DNA of 64,000 nt, from contig JADJEI010000001.1 in assembly GCA_016709155.1 (NCBI GenBank), forward strand, positions 1,550,001 through 1,614,000, given 5' to 3'. Shown here piece after piece: positions 36,863 through 45,761 of this stretch. How positions within the stretch are numbered: the first letter of the stretch is position 1; each line of letters opens with the position of its first letter. A model generated the notes under the pieces. It searched no databases. It was not told where the DNA came from and saw nothing but the letters and a program-made list of their open reading frames with translations. The position numbers and the translations under genes were made by a program. Source of the stretch: Ignavibacteriales bacterium. GTDB lineage: Bacteria > Bacteroidota > Ignavibacteria > Ignavibacteriales > Ignavibacteriaceae.

Positions 36863-39817
36863 TCATTTCAACATCACCATTTTTTTTGTTTCAGTAAAGC
36901 CGCCTGCCCCGCTTACAGGGTTAACCTGCATTCTGTAAAAGTAAACTCCGCTGGCAATGTTTGTTGCATCAAACTCTACTTTGTATTTCCACCTTATTTT
37001 CTCTTCGTTATTTACAAGAGTTTTTACTTCTCTTCCGAGTATGTCATATATTTTTATTGTCACATTCGCCTTTTCGGGCACTTCATATTCAATTGTGGTT
37101 TTTGGATTAAACGGGTTGGGGTAGTTTTGGAATAAAGTATAACCTGTTGGGGCAATTGTTTCTTTGGTGTTCAATATTTCAACAAGCTCTGTGTTATAAA
37201 ACTCCTGCACGTGAGCTGCAAGCTCTCTTAGTTTTGTTATGCTGTTTATGTTATCCGTTCCTCTTGCAATAGGAATGGCAATAACAATTTCTTGTGTATC
37301 ACCGGCGGCTAGATTGAAAGGACCTGAAGGTACATGATATCTGTGATCTCCAGGGGAATCTCCACCGGGCCAGCCCTCTCCTTCATACCAGCCAATGCCA
37401 GAAACGGGGTCACCAGATAATGGCCAGAGTGTTGGCTCGCCGGTGATTGGATTAATTAATTGACTTCCATCCATACTAAGTCCCTGCATCATATTATAAA
37501 ACTGAAGTGTCCCTTCATAAACTCCTAAATCTGGATCCCCAGGCCAATAATATCCATCCCATTTCATAATCATTCCGGAAGAAGTCATTTTAAGATTTCT
37601 GAATCCTATTTCCCAACCATTATTAAACAAAGCACTATCTTCAATTGTAGCTTGAATGATTGGACCCTGAACAATCATATGCCCAACTGCTGGAGGAGGT
37701 GTTCCATAATAACCTTCATCATTGTTATCCCCATTAAAACTATAGCCCATATTGTATGCTGAGTCAAATCCTTCATAATCATCCCCCGCATTACCCATAT
37801 CATCATCGGTCCAGTAAGTAAAATACATATCTTCAATATCGCTGTTACTTTTGTTTATCACTCTGTATTTCTTGAATACAACATCTTTCAAGTCTTCTCT
37901 GTTAAAACCAAATACGGTTGTTTGGAATTCTAAACCAATTGGATCTGAGCCATAAGCAAATCTTGATGTCGCGGTATCAAGATCATTTGCAACGTAGAAT
38001 AGAGTTTCATCACCAATGAATTTTGGTTTATCAAAGCCGGGGGTATAAACACCATCTTCATTTACATCATCCCACGGGGCTCCCGCTTCAATAGGCCAGT
38101 GGTTGTAATCGTATTCAAGTCTCTCTTTTAGAATTCCTTCGGTGAGTGATTGCCAGTCTTTTCTAATCTTAAATATTTTGCTTTGAGTTGAAAGTGGATT
38201 ATCCGCAGTACCATCTTCAAGTATTTTCCCCGGTTGAAGCCCGGCTCGATATGTATTGCCGTTGACCTTAATTTCTCCATTAACTTTTCCACCCCAGACC
38301 AAACCATCATTAAAAATTGCGGCGATAGTAGCAGAATCGCCGCCAGGCCAAAAGAACCCGCTGGCATCGGTTCTTGGATCGTGCGAACCCATACCGTCGT
38401 TTCCGATCCACATAAATATTTCATTTACGGAGAGGTAATCTGTTGGTTGATACACGGATATATAGATTGGATATTCTGTTAAATTAAATATATCCGGATT
38501 GTTAGAATCTTCAATTTTTATTTTTATACTATCAGTAAACAACAATGGAACAGTCCAATTATAAACCCCGGTATCTGCATTTACATTTGAAACAATTATA
38601 TTCCAGTCAATTCCTTCGTTGGTCGAATAGTATATATTTACTTTTTCAACATTACTGCTGTACCATCTAATTTCATAAAAGTTAAAGGTAAGTAATTCTT
38701 CTCCACCCACGGGTGAAAGTATATTTATAGCAGTGTGTTCTCCTGAAGAATCTGTTTTGAGCATCCAAAGTGCATCATAATAATAGTACCATTTGCCTGT
38801 CAATAACAAAGAGTAGTCAATTGTTTCTAAAATACTAAAGCCTCGTCCCAAAATATTTTTTGTCCAGATTATATTCCCGACATCATTCATCTTCTGAATC
38901 GAATATGGATTATTATATTTTGTGTTGTGAATTATTACTATATAATTGCCATCTTCAGATTGAATCACTGGGCCAAGTTCTTTTTCAAAATCATAAGACC
39001 ATACATCAATTCCATTAGGATTAAGTTTTGTAAGTTCAGAACCGGAAACAAGAATATCTCCGTCCTTAGTATCTGTAATAAAACTGTGAGCATTTGAAAT
39101 AGAAAAGAGACTATCTCCAACAGAACTGATTTTAATAATTCTGCTCTTAAATCCAATTGCATAACCATCATTTCCCCATTTAGTAATTGATAAACTTCCA
39201 TGATACAGTGAAGGATAGAAAAAATTAATATTTTTTTCCCAGAGATTGTTAAATGATTTATCCAGGCTGATAATTCTTATATTATTTTGGTTATCATCAT
39301 TACAGGCTGTGATTAAATAACCATCGTTCCCTAATGATTTTATTGCACATCCCCTCAGGGTTGAATCAGCCAGCAGGTTTATTTCAATTATTTCGTTTCC
39401 ATCAAAATCGAATTTAGAAATATTTAGTGTGTTAACGTTTTGAACATTTTTAATTGACAGCACTAGAATTTCATTCTGATCTGTGAGAAGAACCTGATTT
39501 GATGGCCTGAATTGCGATTGAACGGTTTGAATTTCCTTTTGCCAAATATTGTAACCATACATATCTGTCTTTAGTAATATAAGATTAGACCAGTCATCAT
39601 AAAAATTATAATATAAAGGATCATTCGACCGCGATCCAGCAATTAAATAATTTCCATCATTAAGCTCTAACAACTTGAGACCAACTGCATTTGGTTCGTC
39701 AAGATTTGGGAATAGTCTTTCAAAAGTTATGCTCTGCGCTCTCAACGGAATTATTGCAACAATAGCAACTAAAATTTTGACAAATAATAAAATTCTTGAT
39801 TGAATCAACTTATTCAT
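36863..39817 (-). CDS. T9SS cargo protein: long array paralogue (984 aa)
   Basis: Intact long member with the same order: signal peptide (ending LRAQS), propeller-like N-terminal half (LLELNDGNYLIAGS, LLKTDMYGYNIWQKEI), Ig-like segment (YYSTNEGIDWNIIVSNVNA), array module (about 470-895; YWTDDDMGNAGDDYEGFDS, YYGTPPPAVGHMIVQGPI) and sorting domain. Its ATG overlaps the stop of the preceding gene by 4 bp, which suggests coupled translation. The N-terminal half differs from its paralogues more than the module does. Confidence 0.9.
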   Translation of the reverse strand: MNKLIQSRILLFVKILVAIVAIIPLRAQSITFERLFPNLDEPNAVGLKLLELNDGNYLIAGSRSNDPLYYNFYDDWSNLILLKTDMYGYNIWQKEIQTVQSQFRPSNQVLLTDQNEILVLSIKNVQNVNTLNISKFDFDGNEIIEINLLADSTLRGCAIKSLGNDGYLITACNDDNQNNIRIISLDKSFNNLWEKNINFFYPSLYHGSLSITKWGNDGYAIGFKSRIIKISSVGDSLFSISNAHSFITDTKDGDILVSGSELTKLNPNGIDVWSYDFEKELGPVIQSEDGNYIVIIHNTKYNNPYSIQKMNDVGNIIWTKNILGRGFSILETIDYSLLLTGKWYYYYDALWMLKTDSSGEHTAINILSPVGGEELLTFNFYEIRWYSSNVEKVNIYYSTNEGIDWNIIVSNVNADTGVYNWTVPLLFTDSIKIKIEDSNNPDIFNLTEYPIYISVYQPTDYLSVNEIFMWIGNDGMGSHDPRTDASGFFWPGGDSATIAAIFNDGLVWGGKVNGEIKVNGNTYRAGLQPGKILEDGTADNPLSTQSKIFKIRKDWQSLTEGILKERLEYDYNHWPIEAGAPWDDVNEDGVYTPGFDKPKFIGDETLFYVANDLDTATSRFAYGSDPIGLEFQTTVFGFNREDLKDVVFKKYRVINKSNSDIEDMYFTYWTDDDMGNAGDDYEGFDSAYNMGYSFNGDNNDEGYYGTPPPAVGHMIVQGPIIQATIEDSALFNNGWEIGFRNLKMTSSGMIMKWDGYYWPGDPDLGVYEGTLQFYNMMQGLSMDGSQLINPITGEPTLWPLSGDPVSGIGWYEGEGWPGGDSPGDHRYHVPSGPFNLAAGDTQEIVIAIPIARGTDNINSITKLRELAAHVQEFYNTELVEILNTKETIAPTGYTLFQNYPNPFNPKTTIEYEVPEKANVTIKIYDILGREVKTLVNNEEKIRWKYKVEFDATNIASGVYFYRMQVNPVSGAGGFTETKKMVMLK

Positions 39818-41769
39818 TTCAGTACAACCATTTTTTTTGTTTCAGTAAAGCCGCCTGCCCCGCTTACAGGGTTAACCTGTATTCTGTAAAAGTAAACTCC
39901 ACTGGCAAGGTTTGTTGCGTCAAACTCTACTTTGTATTTGCCTGCTGGCTTTTCTGAGTTTACAAGATTTGCTACTTCATTCCCTAGTATGTCATATACT
40001 TTCAATGTTACTTGAGAGCTACTGGATACTTGATATTGAATGCTGGTTGTTGGGTTAAAGGGGTTGGGATAGTTTTGTGATAATGAAAACTCTGATGGAA
40101 TAATATTCTTGACTTCATTAACTTCCGTAACAAGGGTGGTGTTGTACCAAGTCTGCAAAAATGCCGCGTATTGTTTTATTTTTGTGATACTGTTTAAGTT
40201 ATCTGTTCCTTTTTGAAGGAATACAGCAAAAACAAATTCATTGGTATCACCGGGAGCTAACGTAAATGGCCCCGATGGAATAAGCGATCTTCTGTCACCA
40301 GGAGACGGACCATCGGGCCAGCCTTCTCCGCAATACCAGCCTGTTCCAGATTCCGGATCTCCATTGAGAGGAAAGATTGATCCAAGACCTGAATAAGGAT
40401 TAATTAAACTATCACCAAAGTTGCCTAATCCGTGAAGCAAATTATCAACTTCAATTGTTCCTTCATAAGTTCCTACCTGAACATCTTGAGGCAGTCCACC
40501 CATATTTTTAAATCCGGGGCTGTAAGCGCTCATTCTTAAATTTTTATAGCCTTGCCGCCAGCCATAACCGTACCTGGCACTGTCAGTTTGCGATGCAGAA
40601 ACAATTGGAGGCTGTATAATCATCCGTCCAATTGCGGGGGGAGGTGTACCGTAATACGACTCATCATCATTATCGCCATTGAAAATATATCCCATATTTA
40701 ACAGCGAGTCACAACCAGGATAATCGTCACCAGCAAAACCTAAATCATCATCAGACCAGAATCCAAGAATCATATTCTCTGCAATCTGATTTCCTTTATT
40801 AATAATTTTGTACTTTTTGAATACTACATCCTTTAATATATCTGATTTATGTCCCCAGGTTGTCACCTGAAATTCTAAGCCAATGGGAAGGCTGCCGAAA
40901 ACACTTAAACTTTTTACCGTATCAATATCGTTTGAAACGTACCATAATGTTTCTTCCCCAATAAATTTTGGTAAATCAACACCGCGGGTAAAAATCCCAT
41001 CTCCGTTTATATCTTCCCACGGAGCTCCGATTTCTGCAGGCCAATTGTTGTAGTCGAATTCATACTCATCTCTTTCTTCACCAGGGGGTAGTGATTCCCA
41101 ATCTTTTCTAATTTTCCATATTTTATAACTACTATCGGTTGGATCAGATGGTTGACCATCATTATTAATAACTCCCGGTCTTATTCCGCTTCTGGTAAAA
41201 TAACTACCGTTCGCTCTCTTTTCACCACCGACAAGACAAGCCCACCACAAACCGTCTAAGTAAGTTGCTGTTAGTGTTCCATTTACTCCGCCAGGCCAAA
41301 TTAATCCGGATCCGCCGGATAGGGGATCTTGCGAACCGATTCCATTATTGTTTATCCACATTAGTATTTCATTTATTGCGATGTAGTTGAGATCAGTAGA
41401 ATAAAGAGTAAATGGAATTTGGTTCTGATCAAAATTTATTGTGTCTGAAGTTTCCACAACTTTAATTTTGCATTTAACATTTGTTGTATCGGGTAGATCC
41501 CAAAAAACTGATGTGTCACTTACGAAGTAATGATTAATTCCTGCCAATTGCCATGAAATTTCATTGTCAATTGAATAATAAATTTTGATGGAATCTCTTG
41601 GAGGTCCGGACCAAGTAATTAAATGGTTAGTATAGGCAGTTCGATTGTATTCCAAAAAACTTCCATCTTCCGGGTAGAATAACTTTATCTGCTGCGGGAA
41701 AATTAATTTTGAAGTCAATAGGACTAAACTGATGACTAAAATAATTATGGGTCTTTTCATTGCTTTCAC
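39814..41769 (-). CDS. T9SS cargo protein: medium array member (651 aa)
   Basis: Lacks the propeller half of the long members. After the signal peptide (ending IFPQQ) come about 100 residues of Ig-like sequence (ITWSGPPRDSIKIYYSIDNE, FWDLPDTTNVKCKIKV), then the module (about 130-560: NEILMWINNNGIGSQDP, GLIWPGGVNG, DINGDGIFTRGVDLP, ETLWYVSNDID, GFWSDDDLGFAGDDYPGCDS, GPFTLAPGDT), then the sorting domain (QNYPNPFNPTTSIQYQVSSS). The module is more diverged than in the long members, so this looks like an older branch. Exported by T9SS; role unknown. Confidence 0.9.
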   Translation of the reverse strand: MKAMKRPIIILVISLVLLTSKLIFPQQIKLFYPEDGSFLEYNRTAYTNHLITWSGPPRDSIKIYYSIDNEISWQLAGINHYFVSDTSVFWDLPDTTNVKCKIKVVETSDTINFDQNQIPFTLYSTDLNYIAINEILMWINNNGIGSQDPLSGGSGLIWPGGVNGTLTATYLDGLWWACLVGGEKRANGSYFTRSGIRPGVINNDGQPSDPTDSSYKIWKIRKDWESLPPGEERDEYEFDYNNWPAEIGAPWEDINGDGIFTRGVDLPKFIGEETLWYVSNDIDTVKSLSVFGSLPIGLEFQVTTWGHKSDILKDVVFKKYKIINKGNQIAENMILGFWSDDDLGFAGDDYPGCDSLLNMGYIFNGDNDDESYYGTPPPAIGRMIIQPPIVSASQTDSARYGYGWRQGYKNLRMSAYSPGFKNMGGLPQDVQVGTYEGTIEVDNLLHGLGNFGDSLINPYSGLGSIFPLNGDPESGTGWYCGEGWPDGPSPGDRRSLIPSGPFTLAPGDTNEFVFAVFLQKGTDNLNSITKIKQYAAFLQTWYNTTLVTEVNEVKNIIPSEFSLSQNYPNPFNPTTSIQYQVSSSSQVTLKVYDILGNEVANLVNSEKPAGKYKVEFDATNLASGVYFYRIQVNPVSGAGGFTETKKMVVLK

Positions 41770-41791
41770 CTTAAAAGTTCGGCAAAAAATT

Positions 41792-43117
41792 TCATTTCAA
41801 CACGACCATTTTTTTCGTTTCAGTAAAGCCGCCTGCACCGCTTACTGGGTTAACCTGCATTCTGTATAAGTAAACTCCACTGGCAAGGTTTGTTGCGTCA
41901 AACTTCACTTTGTATTTGCCTGCTGGCTTTTGTGCGTTTACAAGATTTGCCGCTTCATTCCCAAGTATATCATAGACCTTTAATGTTACTCGAGAGCTAC
42001 TGGATACTTGATACTGAATGCTGGTTGTAGGGTTAAATGGGTTGGGGTAGTTTTGAGAAAGTGAAAACTCAATTGGCAAATTTTCTGATTCGTTTAATCC
42101 TGTAATAACTCCCCCTGAATTTGTTTTGAACAATTTTCCATTGTCACCCAAAATCCAACCGTGATTTGAATCTGTAAAAACAATGTCTCTTAGTTTCAGT
42201 TCGGTTGTATCAACAAATATACTGATCCATGTATTTCCCGTATCACTGCTGAAAAAAAGATTATCATAATCAGTAAAAAATACTTTCGAAGCATCACCGG
42301 GCATGAATTCAAAATCGTTTCCCCAGCCATCTCCCGAATGTGACTCTGTCCATGTACCTCCACCATCAGTTGTTTTGTGAATTGTACCGACACATTGTGG
42401 ATTGCAAGCCATTGATTGCAATAAAATTATTTCCTCATTAAAACATTTAAGCACTGAGCAGGAACCACTGTAATTGGCTTCGATCCAGCTTGCACATCCA
42501 TCGCTTGTTTTAAATAATTTCTCCGGGTTAATTCCCGACTCATAAAAGTAACCATGCATCGGATCCGTGAAATCGAGCCGCCGCCAAGTGTCACCTGACC
42601 AAACATCAATAAACGTTGTATCATTTGATTTTACCCAGGTGGAGCCGCCGTCTGATGTAATTAAAAATACTGCCGGTTTATTCGCAAATGTAAAAGGTGC
42701 ATCTCCCATCGCAACCCCGTTTGACTCATCAAACATTTCGATGTAATTCATGAATTGTGTCAGTGATTCGTCATCAAATTGGATTGACCAATTATCGCCT
42801 GCATTAGTAGTTGCAATTATTTTTCCAAGGTCGGTTGCTATCCAAAAGTTGGACTCATCAGAAATAGAAACATCTACTACTGTTTCGATGATTGTATCAG
42901 GCAGATCAACTTTAGTCCAGCTATCCCCCCCATCAGTTGTTTTGAAAAGTCCGGTATTGGTTGAGATCAAAGCATTGTTACTATCTGATGCATCAATCGC
43001 CCAACCTATACCCCAATCTTCCGGTAAGCCGTTTGTTTGTCTTATCCACTGGGCATCAACATAAGTTGAGAAAGAAAAAAAAGTCGCAAGTAAAAAAAAC
43101 ATTAATAATGATTTCAT
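41792..43117 (-). CDS. T9SS cargo protein with BNR/Ycf48-like beta propeller
   Basis: A signal peptide (ending YVDAQ) is followed by a sialidase/Ycf48-like propeller, shown by recurring blades with TNTGLFKTTDGGDSW, ATTNAGDNW, LITSDGGSTW, LFKTSDGCASW and HKTTDGGGTW. The sorting domain ends the protein (QNYPNPFNPTTSIQYQVSSS, KKMVVLK). No catalytic sialidase residues are evident, so a binding role is likely. It does not carry the array module but shares its sorting-domain DNA with the 39814-41769 gene. GAGGAG lies upstream of the ATG, and a -7-like TATTTTTG (minus strand, 43143-43150) suggests a promoter; the -33 part is poor. Confidence 0.87.
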   Translation of the reverse strand: MKSLLMFFLLATFFSFSTYVDAQWIRQTNGLPEDWGIGWAIDASDSNNALISTNTGLFKTTDGGDSWTKVDLPDTIIETVVDVSISDESNFWIATDLGKIIATTNAGDNWSIQFDDESLTQFMNYIEMFDESNGVAMGDAPFTFANKPAVFLITSDGGSTWVKSNDTTFIDVWSGDTWRRLDFTDPMHGYFYESGINPEKLFKTSDGCASWIEANYSGSCSVLKCFNEEIILLQSMACNPQCVGTIHKTTDGGGTWTESHSGDGWGNDFEFMPGDASKVFFTDYDNLFFSSDTGNTWISIFVDTTELKLRDIVFTDSNHGWILGDNGKLFKTNSGGVITGLNESENLPIEFSLSQNYPNPFNPTTSIQYQVSSSSRVTLKVYDILGNEAANLVNAQKPAGKYKVKFDATNLASGVYLYRMQVNPVSGAGGFTETKKMVVLK

Positions 43118-43534
43118 TTTATCTCCTCTTTATTCTTTGTTACAAAAATACTTCTCTTTCGAACAACTTACTGCGGAGAAACTCATTAAGCAGATTCCGG
43201 TTCTCGGCCCTATCCCGGCTTGCAGAGTTCCCCGCAGAAGTTTGACCAAACATATTGCCCTATGCCGGTCGTTTTATCACGCCAACATACGTACCATAAA
43301 AATCAATTGGGCGCGTTCCGGAATTAAGAGAGGTTTTAACGAGTGTTTTAAAAAAGAATAACCCTTCACCGTTTATTTCTGCTTCTATTCAAAACTAAAT
43401 GAGCTTTGAAAAACATTTAGACGGAGAAATTATTAAGATTCGGCTCCTTCTTCCCTTTAAACAGAGAGAACCGAACTGACTATTGAAAACTACTACGAAA
43501 TATTTTCGCGTGCTGCGAATATTTTTCGCACCGG
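43118..43534. other. Intergenic region without a supported gene
   Basis: 417 bp between two minus-strand genes. It holds the possible -7 box for the downstream gene near 43143 and GC-richer stretches around 43180-43330. Overlapping short frames have no ribosome sites. I see no RNA gene or clear hairpin. Confidence 0.5.
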
Positions 43535-44374
43535 CTAAAAATTGAATTTGAAGTTAAGCGAAATATTTGAAGGAGAATTATTGAAGAGATCTGAAGTTAT
43601 TTCTGCATTTAATTTTTCAGCAAAGAGATCATCAGAGAAAAAAAACAGGTCAATTTGTGCGTAAAGCCAGAGAACAACCGATGAGATGATAAATGCATTT
43701 CTAATTTTATAAGCGGAATTGTACCTGTCATATTTATTTTGAATTAATTCCAAATCAATCTCATTCAAATAAGAATTTTGCTTTGTATTAGAATCGAAAA
43801 TAAAATAAATCATTGAACCAATGCTTGCGGCAGAAATTGAAGTAAGAAACCAGCCTCTAAAATTCTCTTTAAGATAAAGATGACCAAACCCGGGCAGCAG
43901 GGCAGAACGGATAACCGATTGGGCAAAAATATCTTTCTCCATTTTTAATAAACCGGGATTTGAAAGAAATGTTGTAATTGAATCGAGTGCTTCATTCTTA
44001 TTGTTAGTACTGCCCTTGATTTTTATGAAATCAATCCTGAGCTTTTCAAAAAGGTTAATAATCTTCGGTGATATTTCAGATGGGTTGGGAGAATATTCAG
44101 GATTGATATTCAGTATTTCGATAAAATTGCTTCGGGCTGAATCTTCTTTAGCCATTGAGTAAAATGAAATTCCTCTTAATAAATAAATTTGAACAAGTTT
44201 TTCGGGAGTGAATTCCTTTTTATTTTTAAGCAAAGTATCTGATAACGAAATAACCCCGCCATAGTTAAATGATTGGAAACGAGATTTTAAATTGTTAAGT
44301 CCTTCATCCTGAGCCTTTACGATTAACGTTGCGATCAGAAGCATTAAGAGAAAAATAATTTTGTTCAACTTCAT
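43535..44374 (-). CDS. DUF5683-like membrane protein with TPR-like N-terminal part
   Basis: 279 residues. After a signal peptide (ending VKAQ), residues about 25-120 look like TPR helices (RGISFYSMAKEDSARSNFIE, LNINPEYSPNPSEISPKIIN). The C-terminal half has SALLPGFGHLYLKENFRGW and two to three membrane segments (ISAASIGSMIYFIF, AFIISSVVLWLYAQIDLFFF), the pattern of DUF5683 proteins. Function unknown. The start overlaps the stop of the Kelch gene by 4 bp, so the two are probably co-expressed. Confidence 0.7.
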   Translation of the reverse strand: MKLNKIIFLLMLLIATLIVKAQDEGLNNLKSRFQSFNYGGVISLSDTLLKNKKEFTPEKLVQIYLLRGISFYSMAKEDSARSNFIEILNINPEYSPNPSEISPKIINLFEKLRIDFIKIKGSTNNKNEALDSITTFLSNPGLLKMEKDIFAQSVIRSALLPGFGHLYLKENFRGWFLTSISAASIGSMIYFIFDSNTKQNSYLNEIDLELIQNKYDRYNSAYKIRNAFIISSVVLWLYAQIDLFFFSDDLFAEKLNAEITSDLFNNSPSNISLNFKFNF

Positions 44375-45661
44375 TTTAAATAAATCATTTTCTTAGTTTC
44401 AATAAAACCTTGACCAGAAATTGTTTCGGGATCACTGACCTGCAATTGATAAAAATATACCCCGCTTGGTAACGGTGTTGATCGCAATGTCTCCACATTA
44501 AACTCAATTTCATAACTGCCTTCAGGCTTGAATTCATTTACTAAAGTTACGACTTCCTTTCCTAAAATATCATAAACTTTCAATGTTACTTGTAGTGATG
44601 GTGCCCGCAACGTCTCAAAGGTTGGGATGACATACTTGATTTTCGTTGAAGGATTAAAGGGGTTTGGATAGTTCTGAGAAAGCTCAAAGCTAGTGGGGGT
44701 TTTATCGAAGTTATTTTCTACGCCTGTCAACGAAAAATCAAGTTTTTCAAATTCGCTCACAACTTTTGCTGCTGCATTGTAACCACCGAAAACATAGATT
44801 GCATTGTCCACATAAGCAGCCATATTCAATGCTCTGCCAATGTTTAGCTTCGGACCAGATTCGATTGTGTAACCGGTAGGGGTAACACTAAATATATCTA
44901 CGCTTGAAAGAGGATAGGTGCCCTCGTTATAACCACCGATAATGTAGACCTGATTTGAATCTCCGATTCGAACTGCCGAGCCGCCGGCACGAGGAACAGG
45001 CAGATCAATCGGCAACTCTTCAAAAGTATGATTGATTGTACTAAATTTTAAAATCTTTTGAGAAACTCCATTGAAGACTCCGCCAAAAATATAAATGTCT
45101 TCACCGATTGCTGCACACATTTGCTGCTCGGGTAAAACATCAAATGAATAAAGATTATTCTCTTGAAAACTCACCGCACCGGTTGCAAGATCATACTCCA
45201 CTAAATAAGGCAGTTGCCCAAAATTAGGTCCGCTTAAAGGATTGCCGCCGATGACATAAAATTTTCCATTAGAAATTATTCCCGAAGAAAATATTCTCTG
45301 AAAATTAATATTCTCGGCTAAATAATTCGACCCGATTGGAACACTCCAGTATTCAATTGATGAATCACTTGAAGCAGGATTAAATACACCCCCAAAATAA
45401 TAAACTGTGTCTCCAACAAAATCTGAAGCGAAACCAAATCGGGCTTCCTGCATATATGTATTTAATTTCCAGATATATAAAAACGTAGAATACTTTTGTA
45501 TCCAGTTCACGTAACCCTGGGTCGAATCAGACCACCCCCCCATGATATAAACATTACCATTGTTTGGATATGCTTGTCCGCCAGCTATCGGTATGGGGCA
45601 TTTCACCAACAACCTGCCAATCAACTTGCGCCAATAATGTTTTAGAAATTAAAAGCAGCAT
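44371..45661 (-). CDS. T9SS cargo protein with Kelch propeller, apparent frameshift near the start
   Basis: Kelch blades recur (GNVYIMGGW, KFYVIGGNP, DIYIFGGV, QVYIIGGYN, AIYVFGGYN), followed by a sorting domain with QNYPNPFNPSTKIKY and a final KKMIYLK. The uninterrupted frame ends at 45624 and lacks a signal peptide. Removing one base from the G4 run at 45595-45598 joins it to MLLLISKTLLAQVDWQ, a signal peptide, giving 429 residues and a sensible first blade (GEMPIPIAGGQAY). The start at 45661 is likely but without a strong ribosome site. An extracellular binding role is inferred from the fold. Confidence 0.83.
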
Positions 45662-45717
45662 AACGATAAATATTTTCAGTGCAGATTCCTCTTGTGTTTC
45701 TTTATTGATGAGGCATT

Positions 45718-45733
45718 TACAACTTTCGCACCA
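45718..45733 (-). promoter_or_regulatory. Weak sigma-54 promoter candidate before the Kelch gene
   Basis: On the minus strand TGGTGCGAAAGTTGTA resembles TGGCACG-N4-TTGCA, with GG and TTG at the right spacing but GT in place of the -12 GC and two changes in the -24 block. It is 57 bp before the Kelch start, and a sigma-54 activator gene lies just upstream. The mismatches make it uncertain. Confidence 0.22.
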
Positions 45734-45761
45734 GAAAAAATGATCAGTTTTTCTTTCATAC

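Noticed and set aside
32348..38424. Short minus-strand frames repeated in two array genes
   Set aside because: They are the same out-of-frame reading of the duplicated module and not separate genes.
43137..43361. Plus-strand frame in the gap between T9SS genes
   Set aside because: No ribosome site and no similarity to known proteins; it lies across a likely promoter of the 41792-43117 gene.
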